A DNA stretch of 52,297 nt. Origin: Propionibacteriaceae bacterium. GTDB lineage: Bacteria > Actinomycetota > Actinomycetes > Propionibacteriales > Propionibacteriaceae. Both the position numbers and the translations under genes were made by a program. The stretch is taken from positions 1-52,297 of the forward strand of contig JAISJP010000021.1 of NCBI GenBank assembly GCA_031261455.1, read 5' to 3'. Under the pieces are notes generated by a model. The model saw only the letters and a list, made by a program, of their open reading frames with translations, had not been told where the DNA came from and made no database searches. Every line of letters starts with the position of its first letter. Positions within the stretch are counted from its first letter, which is position 1. Shown here in pieces: positions 16,386 to 27,549 of the stretch.

Positions 16386-17407
16386 TTTCCGGCCTCGCTC
16401 CACTGTGCTTCACTGCGCAATCTTGGGTCAACAGCTAGATAGACAAGATCTATGACGGTGGTGATCACCACGAAAACTACTGCGGACAGCATTCCCACAG
16501 CGAGAATCACCGGAATGTCGGTCGTGTTGATGGCATGAACCGCCAACTGGCCCAGCCCTGGTCGTCCAAATACCTGCTCGCAGATCACCGCGCCACCAAG
16601 CAGATTGCCGAAGGTCAGGCCACCAATCGTGAGCGCCGGGAGAGACGCGTGTCGCAGCGCATGAACCCACTTGACTCCGATAAGACTGGCTCCCCGCGCC
16701 CGCGCCGTGAGGGCAAACGGCTGCTCCAAGGCCCGGTCCAGACCCTCCCGCAAGACTTGCGCTAAGAAGCACCCGATGGGCAGGCCAATAGCCAGCGCGG
16801 GCAGAATGACGGCTCGAACCCCGGCGGTGCCAGCAACCGGAAACCAACCGAGCCGAAACGAGAAGATCGACAGCAACAGCATGCCCAGCCAGAACGGCGG
16901 CACGGAAACGAGCGTCAGTTCGAACGCCTGCGAGATGCCCTTCCCGATACGTGAACGCCCGGAAGTGAACGTGGCAAGAATGACCGCCAACACCACGGCG
17001 ATGCCGAACCCCCAGAGCGTCAATTCCACGGTAGGCGACAGTTGATCGGCCAGCAACGAGTTGACGGTGCGGTGCTCCACATAGGATGTCCCCAAGTCCC
17101 CGCGCAGCAGACGGGCGAAGTACAACAGGTACTGCACGGTGGGTGGATGATCCAGCCCCCACTCTTGAGTGATTTGTTGCCGCAAGGAGATGTCGTTGGA
17201 GTTAGCGCCCAGGAGGGTGTCGATAACCTCTCCGGGGGCAATCTGGACCGCGATGAATATCAGTGTCCCCGCTGCCCAGACCACAAAGGCGCCCTGCGCC
17301 AGACGAGCAAGGGCGCGTCGCAGCAGGTACCAGACGCGGGCGTGTCGAGCACCAGCTTCTGCTTCTTCATGGACGGATGGCAGCAAGTCCAAGGGCACGG
17401 CACTCAT
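16382..17407 (-). CDS. Peptide ABC importer permease (DppB/OppB type)
   Basis: First gene of the importer operon; 341 residues from ATG 17407 (MSAVPLDLL), or 361 from ATG 17467. Neither start has a strong ribosome site. The protein has an N-terminal helix (VVWAAGTLIFIAVQIAPGE), the OppB-type WGLDHPPTVQYLLYFARLLRGDLGTS loop, a multi-helix core and a coupling loop around LTARARGASLIGVKWVHALRHA. The upstream region carries several palindromes (17482-17553) suited to regulator binding. Confidence 0.92.
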   Translation of the reverse strand: MSAVPLDLLPSVHEEAEAGARHARVWYLLRRALARLAQGAFVVWAAGTLIFIAVQIAPGEVIDTLLGANSNDISLRQQITQEWGLDHPPTVQYLLYFARLLRGDLGTSYVEHRTVNSLLADQLSPTVELTLWGFGIAVVLAVILATFTSGRSRIGKGISQAFELTLVSVPPFWLGMLLLSIFSFRLGWFPVAGTAGVRAVILPALAIGLPIGCFLAQVLREGLDRALEQPFALTARARGASLIGVKWVHALRHASLPALTIGGLTFGNLLGGAVICEQVFGRPGLGQLAVHAINTTDIPVILAVGMLSAVVFVVITTVIDLVYLAVDPRLRSEAQWSEAGK

Positions 17408-17481
17408 TGTGACCGCCCAAATGCGTGGCGCAATTCCTGCATCTCTTGACTTTCGTGACGTGACCATCTACATCTCGAGGG

Positions 17482-17553
17482 TTGTAGGTCTACAAGTCTC
17501 CGAGCGACTTACGACACGTATACGCTAGCACACGTGTACATACAAATGTGCAC
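17482..17553. promoter_or_regulatory. Palindrome cluster upstream of the peptide importer operon
   Basis: Four inverted repeats within 72 bp: TTGTAG-GT-CTACAA (17482-17495), CGTATACG (17517-17524), ACACGTGT (17530-17537), and GTGTACAT-ACAA-ATGTGCAC (17534-17553, one mismatch). The last shares the GTGTAC half-site with the palindrome before the GNAT gene. It is a likely control region for the operon; the cognate regulator is not in the window. Confidence 0.45.
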
Positions 17554-17770
17554 GTTGTCTGTGGACTGATTGAAAGGGCGTGAGGGAAGGGGCGTGTGAA
17601 CAGAGATGGGGGTTGATGTCGGAGCGGTTGGGCAGAACGCGTTCACCGTCACCCAGCAGCATAGCTGCTGAGCCACTGCTTCGCTCGGGCACCCACTAGG
17701 TGTCCTCTCGATAGTCGTGCATTTCGGGTTTGAGGCCTCGGAGCGGAATAAAGAGCTGGGCTGCCCTAAT

Positions 17771-18105
17771 GGGCGGCCTCATCCATTTATGGAACATAGG
17801 AGACTCGCGCCGATTCGCGGGCGGACAGTCCACCGGACTATCCGCTGTTAACCGCGAATCCCCTTGCGAGTTCGAGTCCACAGCGCGCAATGAAAATCAG
17901 GGCCGCCCAATCGGCGGCCTCATCCATTTGCGGAGCATAGGAGACTCGCGCGTATTCGCTGTGCGAATACGCGGGCCTCACACAGAAGCGTTCGACCGAT
18001 TCGCGGGCGGACAGTCCACCGGACTATCCGCTGTTAACCGCGAATCCCCTTGCGAGTTCGAGTCCACAGCGCGCAATGAAAATCAGGGCCGCCCAATGGG
18101 CGGCC
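17771..18105. repeat. Tandem palindromic repeat array derived partly from tRNA-Ala 3' end
   Basis: The segment 17810-17919 recurs at 17996-18105 with one difference (110 bp, offset 186). Each copy holds a nested palindrome: outer arms GATTCGCGG/CCGCGAATC, inner arms GCGGACAGTCC/GGACTATCCGC. The flanking pieces at 17772-17809 and 17913-17950 repeat GGCGGCCTCATCCATTT and a stretch reading, on the minus strand, CGAGTCTCCTATG(C/T)TCC, nearly the 3' end of the neighbouring tRNA-Ala. Between the copies lies an 11-bp hairpin (17949-17973). The array shows repeated partial duplication of the tRNA end plus its terminator. A 131-codon ORF across it is not credible. The rest of 17554-17770 shows nothing recognisable. 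Confidence 0.75.
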
Positions 18106-18114
18106 CTGATTTTC
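18079..18114 (-). terminator. Strong terminator of tRNA-Ala
   Basis: A long near-perfect stem with A/T-rich base (AAAATCAGGGCCGCCC pairing with its complement through GATTTT) begins one base after the tRNA. On the minus strand it ends in TTTT, as in an intrinsic terminator, and it could work in both directions. Confidence 0.8.
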
Positions 18115-18115
18115 G

Positions 18116-18188
18116 TGGAGCATAGGGGACTCGAACCCCTGACTTCGACCTTGCAAAGGTCGCACTCTACCAACTGAGTTAATGCCCC
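18116..18188 (-). tRNA. tRNA-Ala (anticodon TGC)
   Basis: A 73-nt cloverleaf on the minus strand: acceptor stem GGGGCAT/ATGCTCC with discriminator A, anticodon stem CGACC/GGTCG with loop TTTGCAA (anticodon TGC), and T-loop TTCGAGT on an AGGGG/CCCCT-type stem. CCA is not encoded. It is co-directional with the DUF3566 gene and gyrA. The tRNA-Ile that often precedes it in Actinobacteria is absent here. Confidence 0.95.
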
Positions 18189-18267
18189 TTGTGTTGCGAC
18201 AGTGATTCTAGTCGTTCGACCGCACTGGGACGAAAACGAGAGTTACCGTCGCACACTGATGATGCGT

Positions 18268-18906
18268 CTAGTGGGAGTCCTCCGCTAGCGTCATCTCGAT
18301 GCCACCGTAGATGGAGGCGGCTAGGTTGTAGATGTAGGCGCTGACTGTGCCGATCAGGGTTAGCAGCACCACGTTCAAGACGCTGAGCAGGGCGCTGAAT
18401 CCGAGGACACGCCATGTCTGCAGGTACTGGGTTAAGTTGATGCTGCCTTCGCCTTCGGCGTTGCCCACTATCGAGTCTAGGACTTTCTGAATGGACTCCA
18501 GCGCACCCGAGACGTAGATGACGCCCCAAACGACACAAACAACAATAAACATGGCGATCGCGATTGACATGGCGAACAGGAACGACGTGCGCAACATCGA
18601 CAACGGGTCGAGCCGCGTCAAACGAAGTCGAACGCGACGCACCCTCGTGCGGGCAGGCACCGTAGCACCAAGACCCTTCGTCTTGCCCGGCTTCTTGGGG
18701 TCCTGAGCAGGGGTAGCATCCTTGGCTGCCTGTGGCAACAGCACCGATGGCAATGCCGAGGCAGGAGCCCTGGGCGTTGCTGGTGCCGTCGGCAACGGCG
18801 TCACTGGCTCCACAACGGGAGCCTTTGTCTCGCTGTTTGCTTGGGTGGGGACTGCACCGTCAGTGATCTGGTCAGTCACGTTCGGTTCCGCGTTCGTATC
18901 GCTCAC
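18268..18906 (-). CDS. DUF3566 membrane protein downstream of gyrA
   Basis: 212 residues. A long Pro/Ala/Thr-rich cytoplasmic N-terminus (about 95 residues, ending in a basic TRVRRVRLRLTRLDP) leads to two membrane helices (about 107-132 and 166-192) separated by a polar loop. This is the DUF3566 architecture, and the gene almost always follows gyrA in Actinobacteria. Its role is unknown; the family is generally listed as an integral membrane protein. It starts at ATG 18906, 43 bp after the gyrA stop, and is probably co-transcribed with gyrA. Confidence 0.9.
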   Translation of the reverse strand: MSDTNAEPNVTDQITDGAVPTQANSETKAPVVEPVTPLPTAPATPRAPASALPSVLLPQAAKDATPAQDPKKPGKTKGLGATVPARTRVRRVRLRLTRLDPLSMLRTSFLFAMSIAIAMFIVVCVVWGVIYVSGALESIQKVLDSIVGNAEGEGSINLTQYLQTWRVLGFSALLSVLNVVLLTLIGTVSAYIYNLAASIYGGIEMTLAEDSH

Positions 18907-18949
18907 TTGCTTGCCTTGTCCTCGTTGCTCTTACGCCTGTTGGGCCTTG

Positions 18950-21748
18950 TTATGCCTCTGGGGCTTCTACGTCTTGTGGAACCTCCGACGTAGCGTCTTC
19001 GACAATACCCTGATCGTCAGCCAGCGCCGTTGTCGGCTCCTCCAGTGCGTCGGCCTCCGGGTTCAACGCAATCGCGATGACGCGGTCCGTGTCCCTCCGC
19101 ACATCAACAAACTTTACGCCCATCGTGCTTCTGCCTTTAACTGGGACCTCAACCACGTCGCTGCGAGTTATCTGTCCGGACTCCCGGATTGCCATCACTT
19201 TGTCACTGTCTGTGACCACAAGACCGCCCACCAGGACGCCTCGGTCGTCGTTCAGTTTCATCGCTTTGATGCCCAGACCGCCACGGCCCTGCGTGCGATA
19301 CTCGCTCACGGCGGAGCGTTTGGCGTAGCCACCGTCGGTTACAGTGAACACGTAGTTTGCGTCCTCGTCGGTTTCGGGGGTGATGACAGTGAGGGACAGC
19401 AGCGAGTCGGACTCCCGGAACTTCATGCCGATGACACCGGTGGTGCCGCGACCCATCGGGCGCAACTCTTCGTCGGACGCCGAGAAGCGGATGGACTGGG
19501 CCTCGCGGGAGATCAACAGAATGTCGTCCTCTTCGTTGACTAATGCGGCTCCGACAAGCTCGTCGCTCTCGTCACGGAACTTGAACGCAATCAAGCCGGA
19601 TGAACGCGCCGAGTCGTACTCGCGCAGCGCTGTCTTCTTCACCAGACCACTCTTGGTCGCCAACACTAAGTACTTAGCGTCATCGTAAGAGTTCAGCGTG
19701 ATTACTTGCGCGATCTTCTCATCTGGCTGGAAACTTAGCAGTCCAGCAACGTGTCCTCCCTTGGCATCACGGCCACCTTCTGGAAGCTGCCACGCCTTGA
19801 TGCGGTACACCCGACCCTGGTCGGTGAGGAACAGAATCCAGTTGTGGTTGGACGCAGTGAACAGGTGTTGCACCTCGTCGTCTTCGCGCAGTTTGGCACC
19901 ACGCACACCCTTGCCGCCGCGCTTCTGTACGCGGTACGCATCGGTGGTGGTGCGTTTGGCGTAGCCACCCAGCGTAATGGTGACAACCATGTCGTCGTTG
20001 GGGATGAAGTCTTCAGCGGAGAAATCGCCCTCATCCGGCACAAACCGGGTGCGGCGCTCATCACCGTACTTGTCGACAATCTCCTGCAACTCTTTGCTGA
20101 CGATGCCGCTCTGGCGCTCCTTCGATGCCAAAATGTCAGTCAGGTCAGCAACCAGAGCTTCGATCTCGGCCAACTTATTGAGAATCTTCTCGCGCTCCAA
20201 GGCGGCGAGACGACGCAACTGCATGTCCAGAATTGCCGTCGCCTGCACATCATCGATGTCGAGCAGCGCCTTCAAGCCCTCGCGAGCCTCATCGGAGGTC
20301 TTGGAACGACGAATCAGCGCGATCACCTCGTCGAGCTGATCGAGGGCCTTGGCGTAGCCGCGATAGATGTGCGCCTGCTTCTCGGCCTCTTGCAGTTGAT
20401 GCTTGGTGCGGCGGTAGATGACCTCAAGTTGGTGATCCACCCAGTACTTGATGAACTGGTCGAGGCGCAGCGTGCGCGGCACTCCGTCCACAATCGCCAG
20501 CATGTTGCAGCCGAACGTGTCCTGCAGTTGCGTGTGCTTGTACAGGTTGTTGAGCACCACGCGCGGCTGGGCGTCGCGCTTCAACACGATGACAAGACGC
20601 TGGCCGGTGCGGGCAGACGAATCGTCGCGCAGTTCAGAGATGCCGGTGATGCGACCAGTGTTGACCAGTTCGGCGATCTTCTGGGCCAGCGTGTCCGGGT
20701 TGCACATGTACGGCAGCTCGGTGACCACCAACTGGGTACGTCCGGACTTGTCTTCCTCTACGGCGACGACCGCACGCATGATCACGGAGCCGCGCCCCGT
20801 GCGATAGGCGTCCTCAATGCCGCGACGCCCCACGATGAGCGCGCCCTTCGGGAAGTCGGGGCCCTTGATGCGCTCCATGGCGGCGTCGAGCAGCTCGGCC
20901 GGGGTGGCGTCCAGGTGTTGCAGCGACCACTGCACGGCGTCGTTGACCTCACGCAGGTTATGCGTGGGGATGTTGGTAGCCATGCCGACAGCGATGCCCG
21001 TCGAGCCGTTGACAAGCAGGTTCGGGAACCGGGCCGGCAGCACCACCGGTTCCAGCTCACGGTTGTCGTAGTTGGGCTGCATGTCAACGGTGTCGGCGTC
21101 GATGTCGCGCACCATCTCCATGGCCAGCGGCGCCATCTTGCACTCGGTGTATCGCATGGCGGCAGCAGGGTCGTTGCCGGGGGAGCCGAAGTTGCCCTGA
21201 CCGGCAACCAGCGGGGCGCGCATCACCCACGGCTGCGCCAGACGCACCAGGGTGTCGTAGATGGCGGAGTCGCCGTGCGGGTGGTACAGGCCCATGACCT
21301 CGCCGACCACGCGGGAACACTTGTTCCAGCCGCGATCCGGGCGATAACCACCGTCATACATGGCGTAGATGACGCGGCGATGCACCGGCTTCAGGCCGTC
21401 ACGCACGTCGGGCAAGGCACGACCCACGATGACCGACATGGCGTAGTCGAGGTAGCTGGACTGCACCTCGTGCTGCAGGTCGACGGGCTCGATCACGCCG
21501 CCGTGCATGTTGGCGAGCAGTTGCGAGTCGGCAGCAGTGGCGTTGTTCTCTTCGAGCGCGGGGGTGGCCTCGTCGTCGTCGAGGCTTTCGGGGCCCAGTA
21601 GGGAGCTTATGTCAGTGGGGTCCGGGGCGGGTGCCTGCGTGGCGTCGCTCGACGTAGGGTTGCCTGATGCGGCGTTCGCGGCGGTACCGGAAGCGTCATT
21701 CGGCGTAGAGCCGGAGGCGTCCGTTGGTTCTAGTTCGTTATCACTCAT
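18950..21748 (-). CDS. gyrA: DNA gyrase subunit A
   Basis: 932 residues. It is the breakage-reunion subunit of gyrase, which introduces negative supercoils as GyrA2B2. The catalytic tyrosine is Tyr200 (AAAMRYTE), equivalent to E. coli Tyr122. The quinolone region reads [11 protein letters not shown], with Ser161 and Asp165 at the usual resistance positions, i.e. the susceptible-type residues. C-terminal beta-pinwheel blades follow, including the GyrA box region QKRGGKG. Odd: about 75 residues of acidic, Ser/Ala-rich low complexity precede the conserved start ([19 protein letters not shown]), longer than in most relatives; a shorter start at Met81 is possible. It lies 11 bp after gyrB. Confidence 0.98.
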   Translation of the reverse strand: MSDNELEPTDASGSTPNDASGTAANAASGNPTSSDATQAPAPDPTDISSLLGPESLDDDEATPALEENNATAADSQLLANMHGGVIEPVDLQHEVQSSYLDYAMSVIVGRALPDVRDGLKPVHRRVIYAMYDGGYRPDRGWNKCSRVVGEVMGLYHPHGDSAIYDTLVRLAQPWVMRAPLVAGQGNFGSPGNDPAAAMRYTECKMAPLAMEMVRDIDADTVDMQPNYDNRELEPVVLPARFPNLLVNGSTGIAVGMATNIPTHNLREVNDAVQWSLQHLDATPAELLDAAMERIKGPDFPKGALIVGRRGIEDAYRTGRGSVIMRAVVAVEEDKSGRTQLVVTELPYMCNPDTLAQKIAELVNTGRITGISELRDDSSARTGQRLVIVLKRDAQPRVVLNNLYKHTQLQDTFGCNMLAIVDGVPRTLRLDQFIKYWVDHQLEVIYRRTKHQLQEAEKQAHIYRGYAKALDQLDEVIALIRRSKTSDEAREGLKALLDIDDVQATAILDMQLRRLAALEREKILNKLAEIEALVADLTDILASKERQSGIVSKELQEIVDKYGDERRTRFVPDEGDFSAEDFIPNDDMVVTITLGGYAKRTTTDAYRVQKRGGKGVRGAKLREDDEVQHLFTASNHNWILFLTDQGRVYRIKAWQLPEGGRDAKGGHVAGLLSFQPDEKIAQVITLNSYDDAKYLVLATKSGLVKKTALREYDSARSSGLIAFKFRDESDELVGAALVNEEDDILLISREAQSIRFSASDEELRPMGRGTTGVIGMKFRESDSLLSLTVITPETDEDANYVFTVTDGGYAKRSAVSEYRTQGRGGLGIKAMKLNDDRGVLVGGLVVTDSDKVMAIRESGQITRSDVVEVPVKGRSTMGVKFVDVRRDTDRVIAIALNPEADALEEPTTALADDQGIVEDATSEVPQDVEAPEA

Positions 21749-21759
21749 CTTTGTCTACC

Positions 21760-24136
<2,377 letters not shown>

Positions 24137-24628
24137 CTACCCGTAGGTGTCGCGAGGCCCACGCCCGTTGCGAACACTCAAGCGCCCGGATTTCCAGGAC
24201 GGGGCGTTGGGACCAACCACATCCATCCGCGTCACTGTGCCGTCGCCGATATGTTCGTTTAGCTTGGCAATGACTTGCGGCGCGATGGTGCGCAAGGCGG
24301 TGGCCCAAGTCGTTGACTCGGCGCGCACCCGCAGCACCCCGTCCCGGAACGCTTCGGGAGTCGAGTGCGCCGCATTGGTCGCTCCTACGAGCGCCTCCCA
24401 ATGCCCGAGCATTCCGGCGACGCTCAGTTGCGTGCTCCATCCCTGCTCTTCGATCACTCGCGGCAGCACGTCCCCAAGTGACTCAAGTTGTCCGGCAGCA
24501 CGCGCGGTTCGGGGTCGACGCAGTCGCTTAGGTTTGACGCTCGGTTCCGGCAGCGGAGTCGAAGTCATGCCAGCGACTATCGCCAGTGCGGCATCCAGCC
24601 CAGTCGGATCATGCGGTGCGTTACTCAT
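24137..24628 (-). CDS. DUF721 (DciA-like) protein
   Basis: 163 residues. A disordered Pro/Arg-rich N-terminus precedes a DUF721 core (LGDVLPRVIEEQGW ... LGHWEALVGATNAAHSTPEAF ... LRVRAESTTWATALRTIAPQVIAKLNEHIG). In bacteria lacking DnaC/DnaI, DUF721 proteins (DciA) help load the replicative helicase. The position between recF and gyrB is the standard actinobacterial one. The start at ATG 24628 overlaps the recF stop by 4 bp, so translation is coupled. Confidence 0.9.
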   Translation of the reverse strand: MSNAPHDPTGLDAALAIVAGMTSTPLPEPSVKPKRLRRPRTARAAGQLESLGDVLPRVIEEQGWSTQLSVAGMLGHWEALVGATNAAHSTPEAFRDGVLRVRAESTTWATALRTIAPQVIAKLNEHIGDGTVTRMDVVGPNAPSWKSGRLSVRNGRGPRDTYG

Positions 24629-25755
24629 GGCTCGCCCACTGTCTCGCCGTCTTCTGATGTCACGACCCCCGCAACCACACGCAGTCGTTTCCCGTGCAAC
24701 GCTTCGGGCACATCGTCGTCGACGGCGGCGGTGATGAGCACCTGTTCGGCGTCGGCGATGGCGGCAGCAAGACGAGTACGGCGTGTCACATCGAGTTCAG
24801 CAAACACGTCGTCAAGAATCAGCACCGGGTCCACCGCTTCGGCGCGCAGCAGTTGAAAGACCGCTAACTTCAGCGCCAACGCCAACGACCATGATTCACC
24901 ATGAGATGCGAACCCTTTGGCCGGAAATTCGCCGATGCGCAGGTCGATCTCGTCGCGATGTGGCCCGGCTAGCGTCAATCCACGACGCAGTTCTTGAGGC
25001 CGCATCCCCTGCAGTGCCTCTAGTAACCCGTCGCCGGTCCAAGACTTGGAGTACACCGCACTGGTCCGGGAATCCGCAGGCGCAATATCGGCATACGCCT
25101 GCTGAATATGCGGTGCCAACGCCTCCAGCGTATCCAGTCGCGCGGATGTCAGTTCGGTGCCGTAGGCCGCCAACTGCTCATCCCAAACGTCCAACGTGTA
25201 GACATCTTCCGCGCCCAGCGAGCGCCCATTTGTGTTTAGAGCGAGTTGTTTGAGTAGTGCGTTTCGCTGCTTCAGCACTCGCTCATAGTCGGCCTTAACC
25301 CCCGCCATCCGCGGCCATCGGCTGATAACCACCCAGTCGATATAGTCGCGCCGCGCCGCCGGATCGCCCTTAACTAACTCCAAGTCTTCAGGAGTAAACA
25401 CCACAACCTGCAACGCCCCAATGATGTCCCGAACCCGCCGCTGTGGCACCTTGTTCAGTCGTGCCCGATTGGCCGCATGCGGATTGATCTCCACCTCAAC
25501 CAGCAACGTCCGCTCATCAGTGAGCGAGCGCACCACGTCGGCCCGGACAATCGCCTGGTCCTCCCCCAACTTCACCAGCGGTGCATCGACTGCCACCCGA
25601 TGCGAGCCAAGCGTAGCCAAATAAGCCAACGCCTCCACCAAATTGGTCTTCCCCTGCCCATTGGCGCCCGCAAACACGTTCGCCCCCGGTGCAAGCGCAA
25701 CACTAGCCTGCGCATAATTGCGGAAGTTGCTCAACTGAAGACGAGAAACAAACAT
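24625..25755 (-). CDS. recF: DNA replication and repair protein RecF
   Basis: 376 residues. SMC-like ATPase that assists RecA loading at gaps. Visible: LQLSNFRNYAQ at the N-terminus, Walker A GANGQGKTNLVEALAYLATLGSHR, the signature region in the GLTLAGPHRDEIDLRI segment, and Walker B DPVLILDDVFAELDVTRRTRLA. It starts at ATG 25755, 45 bp after dnaN, and ends overlapping dciA. It is part of the leftward dnaN-recF-dciA unit. Confidence 0.97.
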   Translation of the reverse strand: MFVSRLQLSNFRNYAQASVALAPGANVFAGANGQGKTNLVEALAYLATLGSHRVAVDAPLVKLGEDQAIVRADVVRSLTDERTLLVEVEINPHAANRARLNKVPQRRVRDIIGALQVVVFTPEDLELVKGDPAARRDYIDWVVISRWPRMAGVKADYERVLKQRNALLKQLALNTNGRSLGAEDVYTLDVWDEQLAAYGTELTSARLDTLEALAPHIQQAYADIAPADSRTSAVYSKSWTGDGLLEALQGMRPQELRRGLTLAGPHRDEIDLRIGEFPAKGFASHGESWSLALALKLAVFQLLRAEAVDPVLILDDVFAELDVTRRTRLAAAIADAEQVLITAAVDDDVPEALHGKRLRVVAGVVTSEDGETVGEP

Positions 25756-25800
25756 GTTGTCCTTAACCCTAGCCGAGCCGTCCGACAGTGGTCGAGAAAT

Positions 25801-26961
25801 CTAGGCAGGGAGGCGCATCAGCATGATTACGTGGCGATACTCGTTCTCGGGGTCGGCGTCGATGTTGGCTAGGCCGCGGACTAGGCAGGGTTGGCTGGGA
25901 GCAGTGAACGAGAAGTGCACGTACGGGGTGTCCAGCGCCTTGAGGGCGTCAAGCAGGTAGTGCGGGTTGAAACCGACGGCGTTGATGGGTGGATCGGTTT
26001 CCGCGTCCACTTCTACGAGCGCCTCAATCGCTTCGCTGGCTTGCGCTTGATCTCCCGTGGCGGCATCAAGAGACACTTGTCCGTCGTCGATCATCATGCG
26101 CAGGGCGGTGTTACGCTCAGCGACGATGGACACGCGGGTGACGGAGGAGATGAGCTCGTCGGTCTTGATGCGCACGGCGACGTTTGCACGCACGTCCATC
26201 AGATGACGGAACTTGGGGAACTCGCCGTCGAGCAGGCGGGTGGTCAGTTGACGGGTAACTCCGCCGCCTTGGCCCTCGAATCCGATGAGACCCTCGCCTG
26301 TGGATGACCCGGAGAGACTCAAAGTGATGCGCTCCCCGGATGCCATGGAGCGGGCTGTTTCGCTGAGAACGCGGGCGGGGACAATGGCGGCACCGTCTCC
26401 AGTCTTGTTGTTCAACTTCCAGGGAAGTTCGCGCAGCGCCATGCGGTAACGGTCCGTGGCGAGCAGCGACAAAGTGTCTCCGTCGATCTCCAGGCGGACG
26501 CCGGTATAGACAGGAAGCAGTTCGTCTTTACCAGCAGCGGTGACCACCTGCGTGACAGCCTTGGCGAAATCGTCAGACGTGACGGTGCCGGTGGCTTCCG
26601 GCATGTGGGGCAGTTGTGGATAGTCGTTGACAGGCAGAGCCTGCAGGGTGAAGCGCGCGGAACCGCAGACGAGTTCCGCCTTGGTCTCATCGGACGTGAT
26701 GGTGACCGGCTGGTCGGGCAGTTGCTTGGCGATGGCGTCAAGAAGCTTGCCGGAGACGAGCGCCTGGCCTTCTTCAAACACCTGCGCGGGAAGCGTCAAC
26801 TGTGCACTGGTTTCGTAGTCAAATGTGGAGAGTCGGACAGCGTCGCCGTCGGTCGCGATCAGCAGACCAGCGAGGATGGGCACAGTGGGACGCGCGGGAA
26901 GCGACTTGGCGACCCAAGCCACGGCGTCTGCAAGCTTGTCTTTCTCGATGCGTATCTTCAT
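25801..26961 (-). CDS. dnaN: DNA polymerase III beta sliding clamp
   Basis: 386 residues with three repeated clamp domains: the start MKIRIEKDKLADAVAWVAKSLPARPTVPILAG (split by typical loops), the middle SLLATDRYRMALRELPW and the C-terminal HYVVMLMRLPA-like end, here EYRHVIMLMRLPA. The ring-shaped dimer tethers polymerase and other partners to DNA. It begins at ATG 26961 with GGAAAGAGAG upstream. oriC lies immediately upstream. Confidence 0.97.
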   Translation of the reverse strand: MKIRIEKDKLADAVAWVAKSLPARPTVPILAGLLIATDGDAVRLSTFDYETSAQLTLPAQVFEEGQALVSGKLLDAIAKQLPDQPVTITSDETKAELVCGSARFTLQALPVNDYPQLPHMPEATGTVTSDDFAKAVTQVVTAAGKDELLPVYTGVRLEIDGDTLSLLATDRYRMALRELPWKLNNKTGDGAAIVPARVLSETARSMASGERITLSLSGSSTGEGLIGFEGQGGGVTRQLTTRLLDGEFPKFRHLMDVRANVAVRIKTDELISSVTRVSIVAERNTALRMMIDDGQVSLDAATGDQAQASEAIEALVEVDAETDPPINAVGFNPHYLLDALKALDTPYVHFSFTAPSQPCLVRGLANIDADPENEYRHVIMLMRLPA

Positions 26962-27549
26962 ATCTTCTCTCTTTCCACTCCACTGGCAGCGACTTCGGCG
27001 TCTCTACAGTTGTACATTGGTCAGAGCCGGTGTGACCCTGCCCAGTTGGTGTAGCTGTCGGCGCGCGAAAGCCACGAGCGTGTCGTTAGCTAAATCATAG
27101 TGTGCGCTCCCGACAGTTTTTGCGTTGGGGACTTTTCTGGGCGTGGTGAGATGTCGGGGACAGACGGTTTGGAAGGACGGGCTGGTGCTGGTGCGACTGA
27201 ATTCATGTAGGCGGGACATATGCACAGACTGGGGTGGACGGGTCTTTGAATATGTTTAAGTATGTATCTTCAGTGGTAGTCGTAGGTGGTGTGGAAACAG
27301 TGGAGAAGTGGCGTTATAGATAGTGAGACGCCATTGGGTCTGTGGATAACTGAGCTAAATTGACGTCGATTCTGTGGATTAGGTGTGGATAGATTGGACA
27401 CACTGAGGGTTTTGCACACAGCCTCCACAGTTTGTGAACAGGGCTTGGGGATTGTTTGGTAAGTGAAACCCCGCGCCGAACAGGGATGGATGCGGCGCGA
27501 AGTCGCAGCGTCTATCGCAAGTTGTGGTGGACGCTGCCCAGGGTGCCCA
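26962..27549. other. Chromosomal replication origin oriC
   Basis: The 588-bp dnaN-dnaA gap has no gene. The part nearest dnaA carries a cluster of DnaA boxes in one orientation: TGTGGATAA (27341-27349, perfect), TGTGGATTA (27373-27381) and TGTGGATAG (27384-27392), with looser matches such as TGTGGAAAC near 27290 and TTTTGCACA near 27410. An AT-rich stretch (about 27246-27275) next to them is the likely unwinding element. Position and boxes together make the call secure; the exact edges are inferred. Confidence 0.9.
27341..27392. promoter_or_regulatory. Core DnaA-box cluster
   Basis: Three same-direction boxes within 52 bp, one exact and two with one mismatch, at start-to-start spacings of 32 and 11 bp. 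The close 11-bp pair is one helical turn apart, which favours cooperative DnaA binding. Confidence 0.8.

Noticed and set aside
17810..17919. Possible tRNA-Asn-like gene (CTGTTAA loop, GTTCGAGTCC)
   Set aside because: Anticodon and T stems do not pair and the spacing is wrong. At best a decayed fragment.
17810..18105. Possible CRISPR array
   Set aside because: Only two 110-bp units with internal palindromes and a single unequal gap, no short regular repeats, no cas genes.
17730..18125. 131-codon ORF across the tandem repeats
   Set aside because: It repeats itself only because the DNA is duplicated, and it runs into the tRNA-Ala gene. No ribosome site.
17554..18188. Prophage or integrative element at tRNA-Ala
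   Set aside because: tRNA 3'-end repeats are present but no integrase or other element gene lies between them. At most scars.
19751..21601. 616-codon ORF antisense to gyrA
   Set aside because: A frame shadow of a GC-rich essential gene; His/Val/Gly-rich composition, no recognisable motif.
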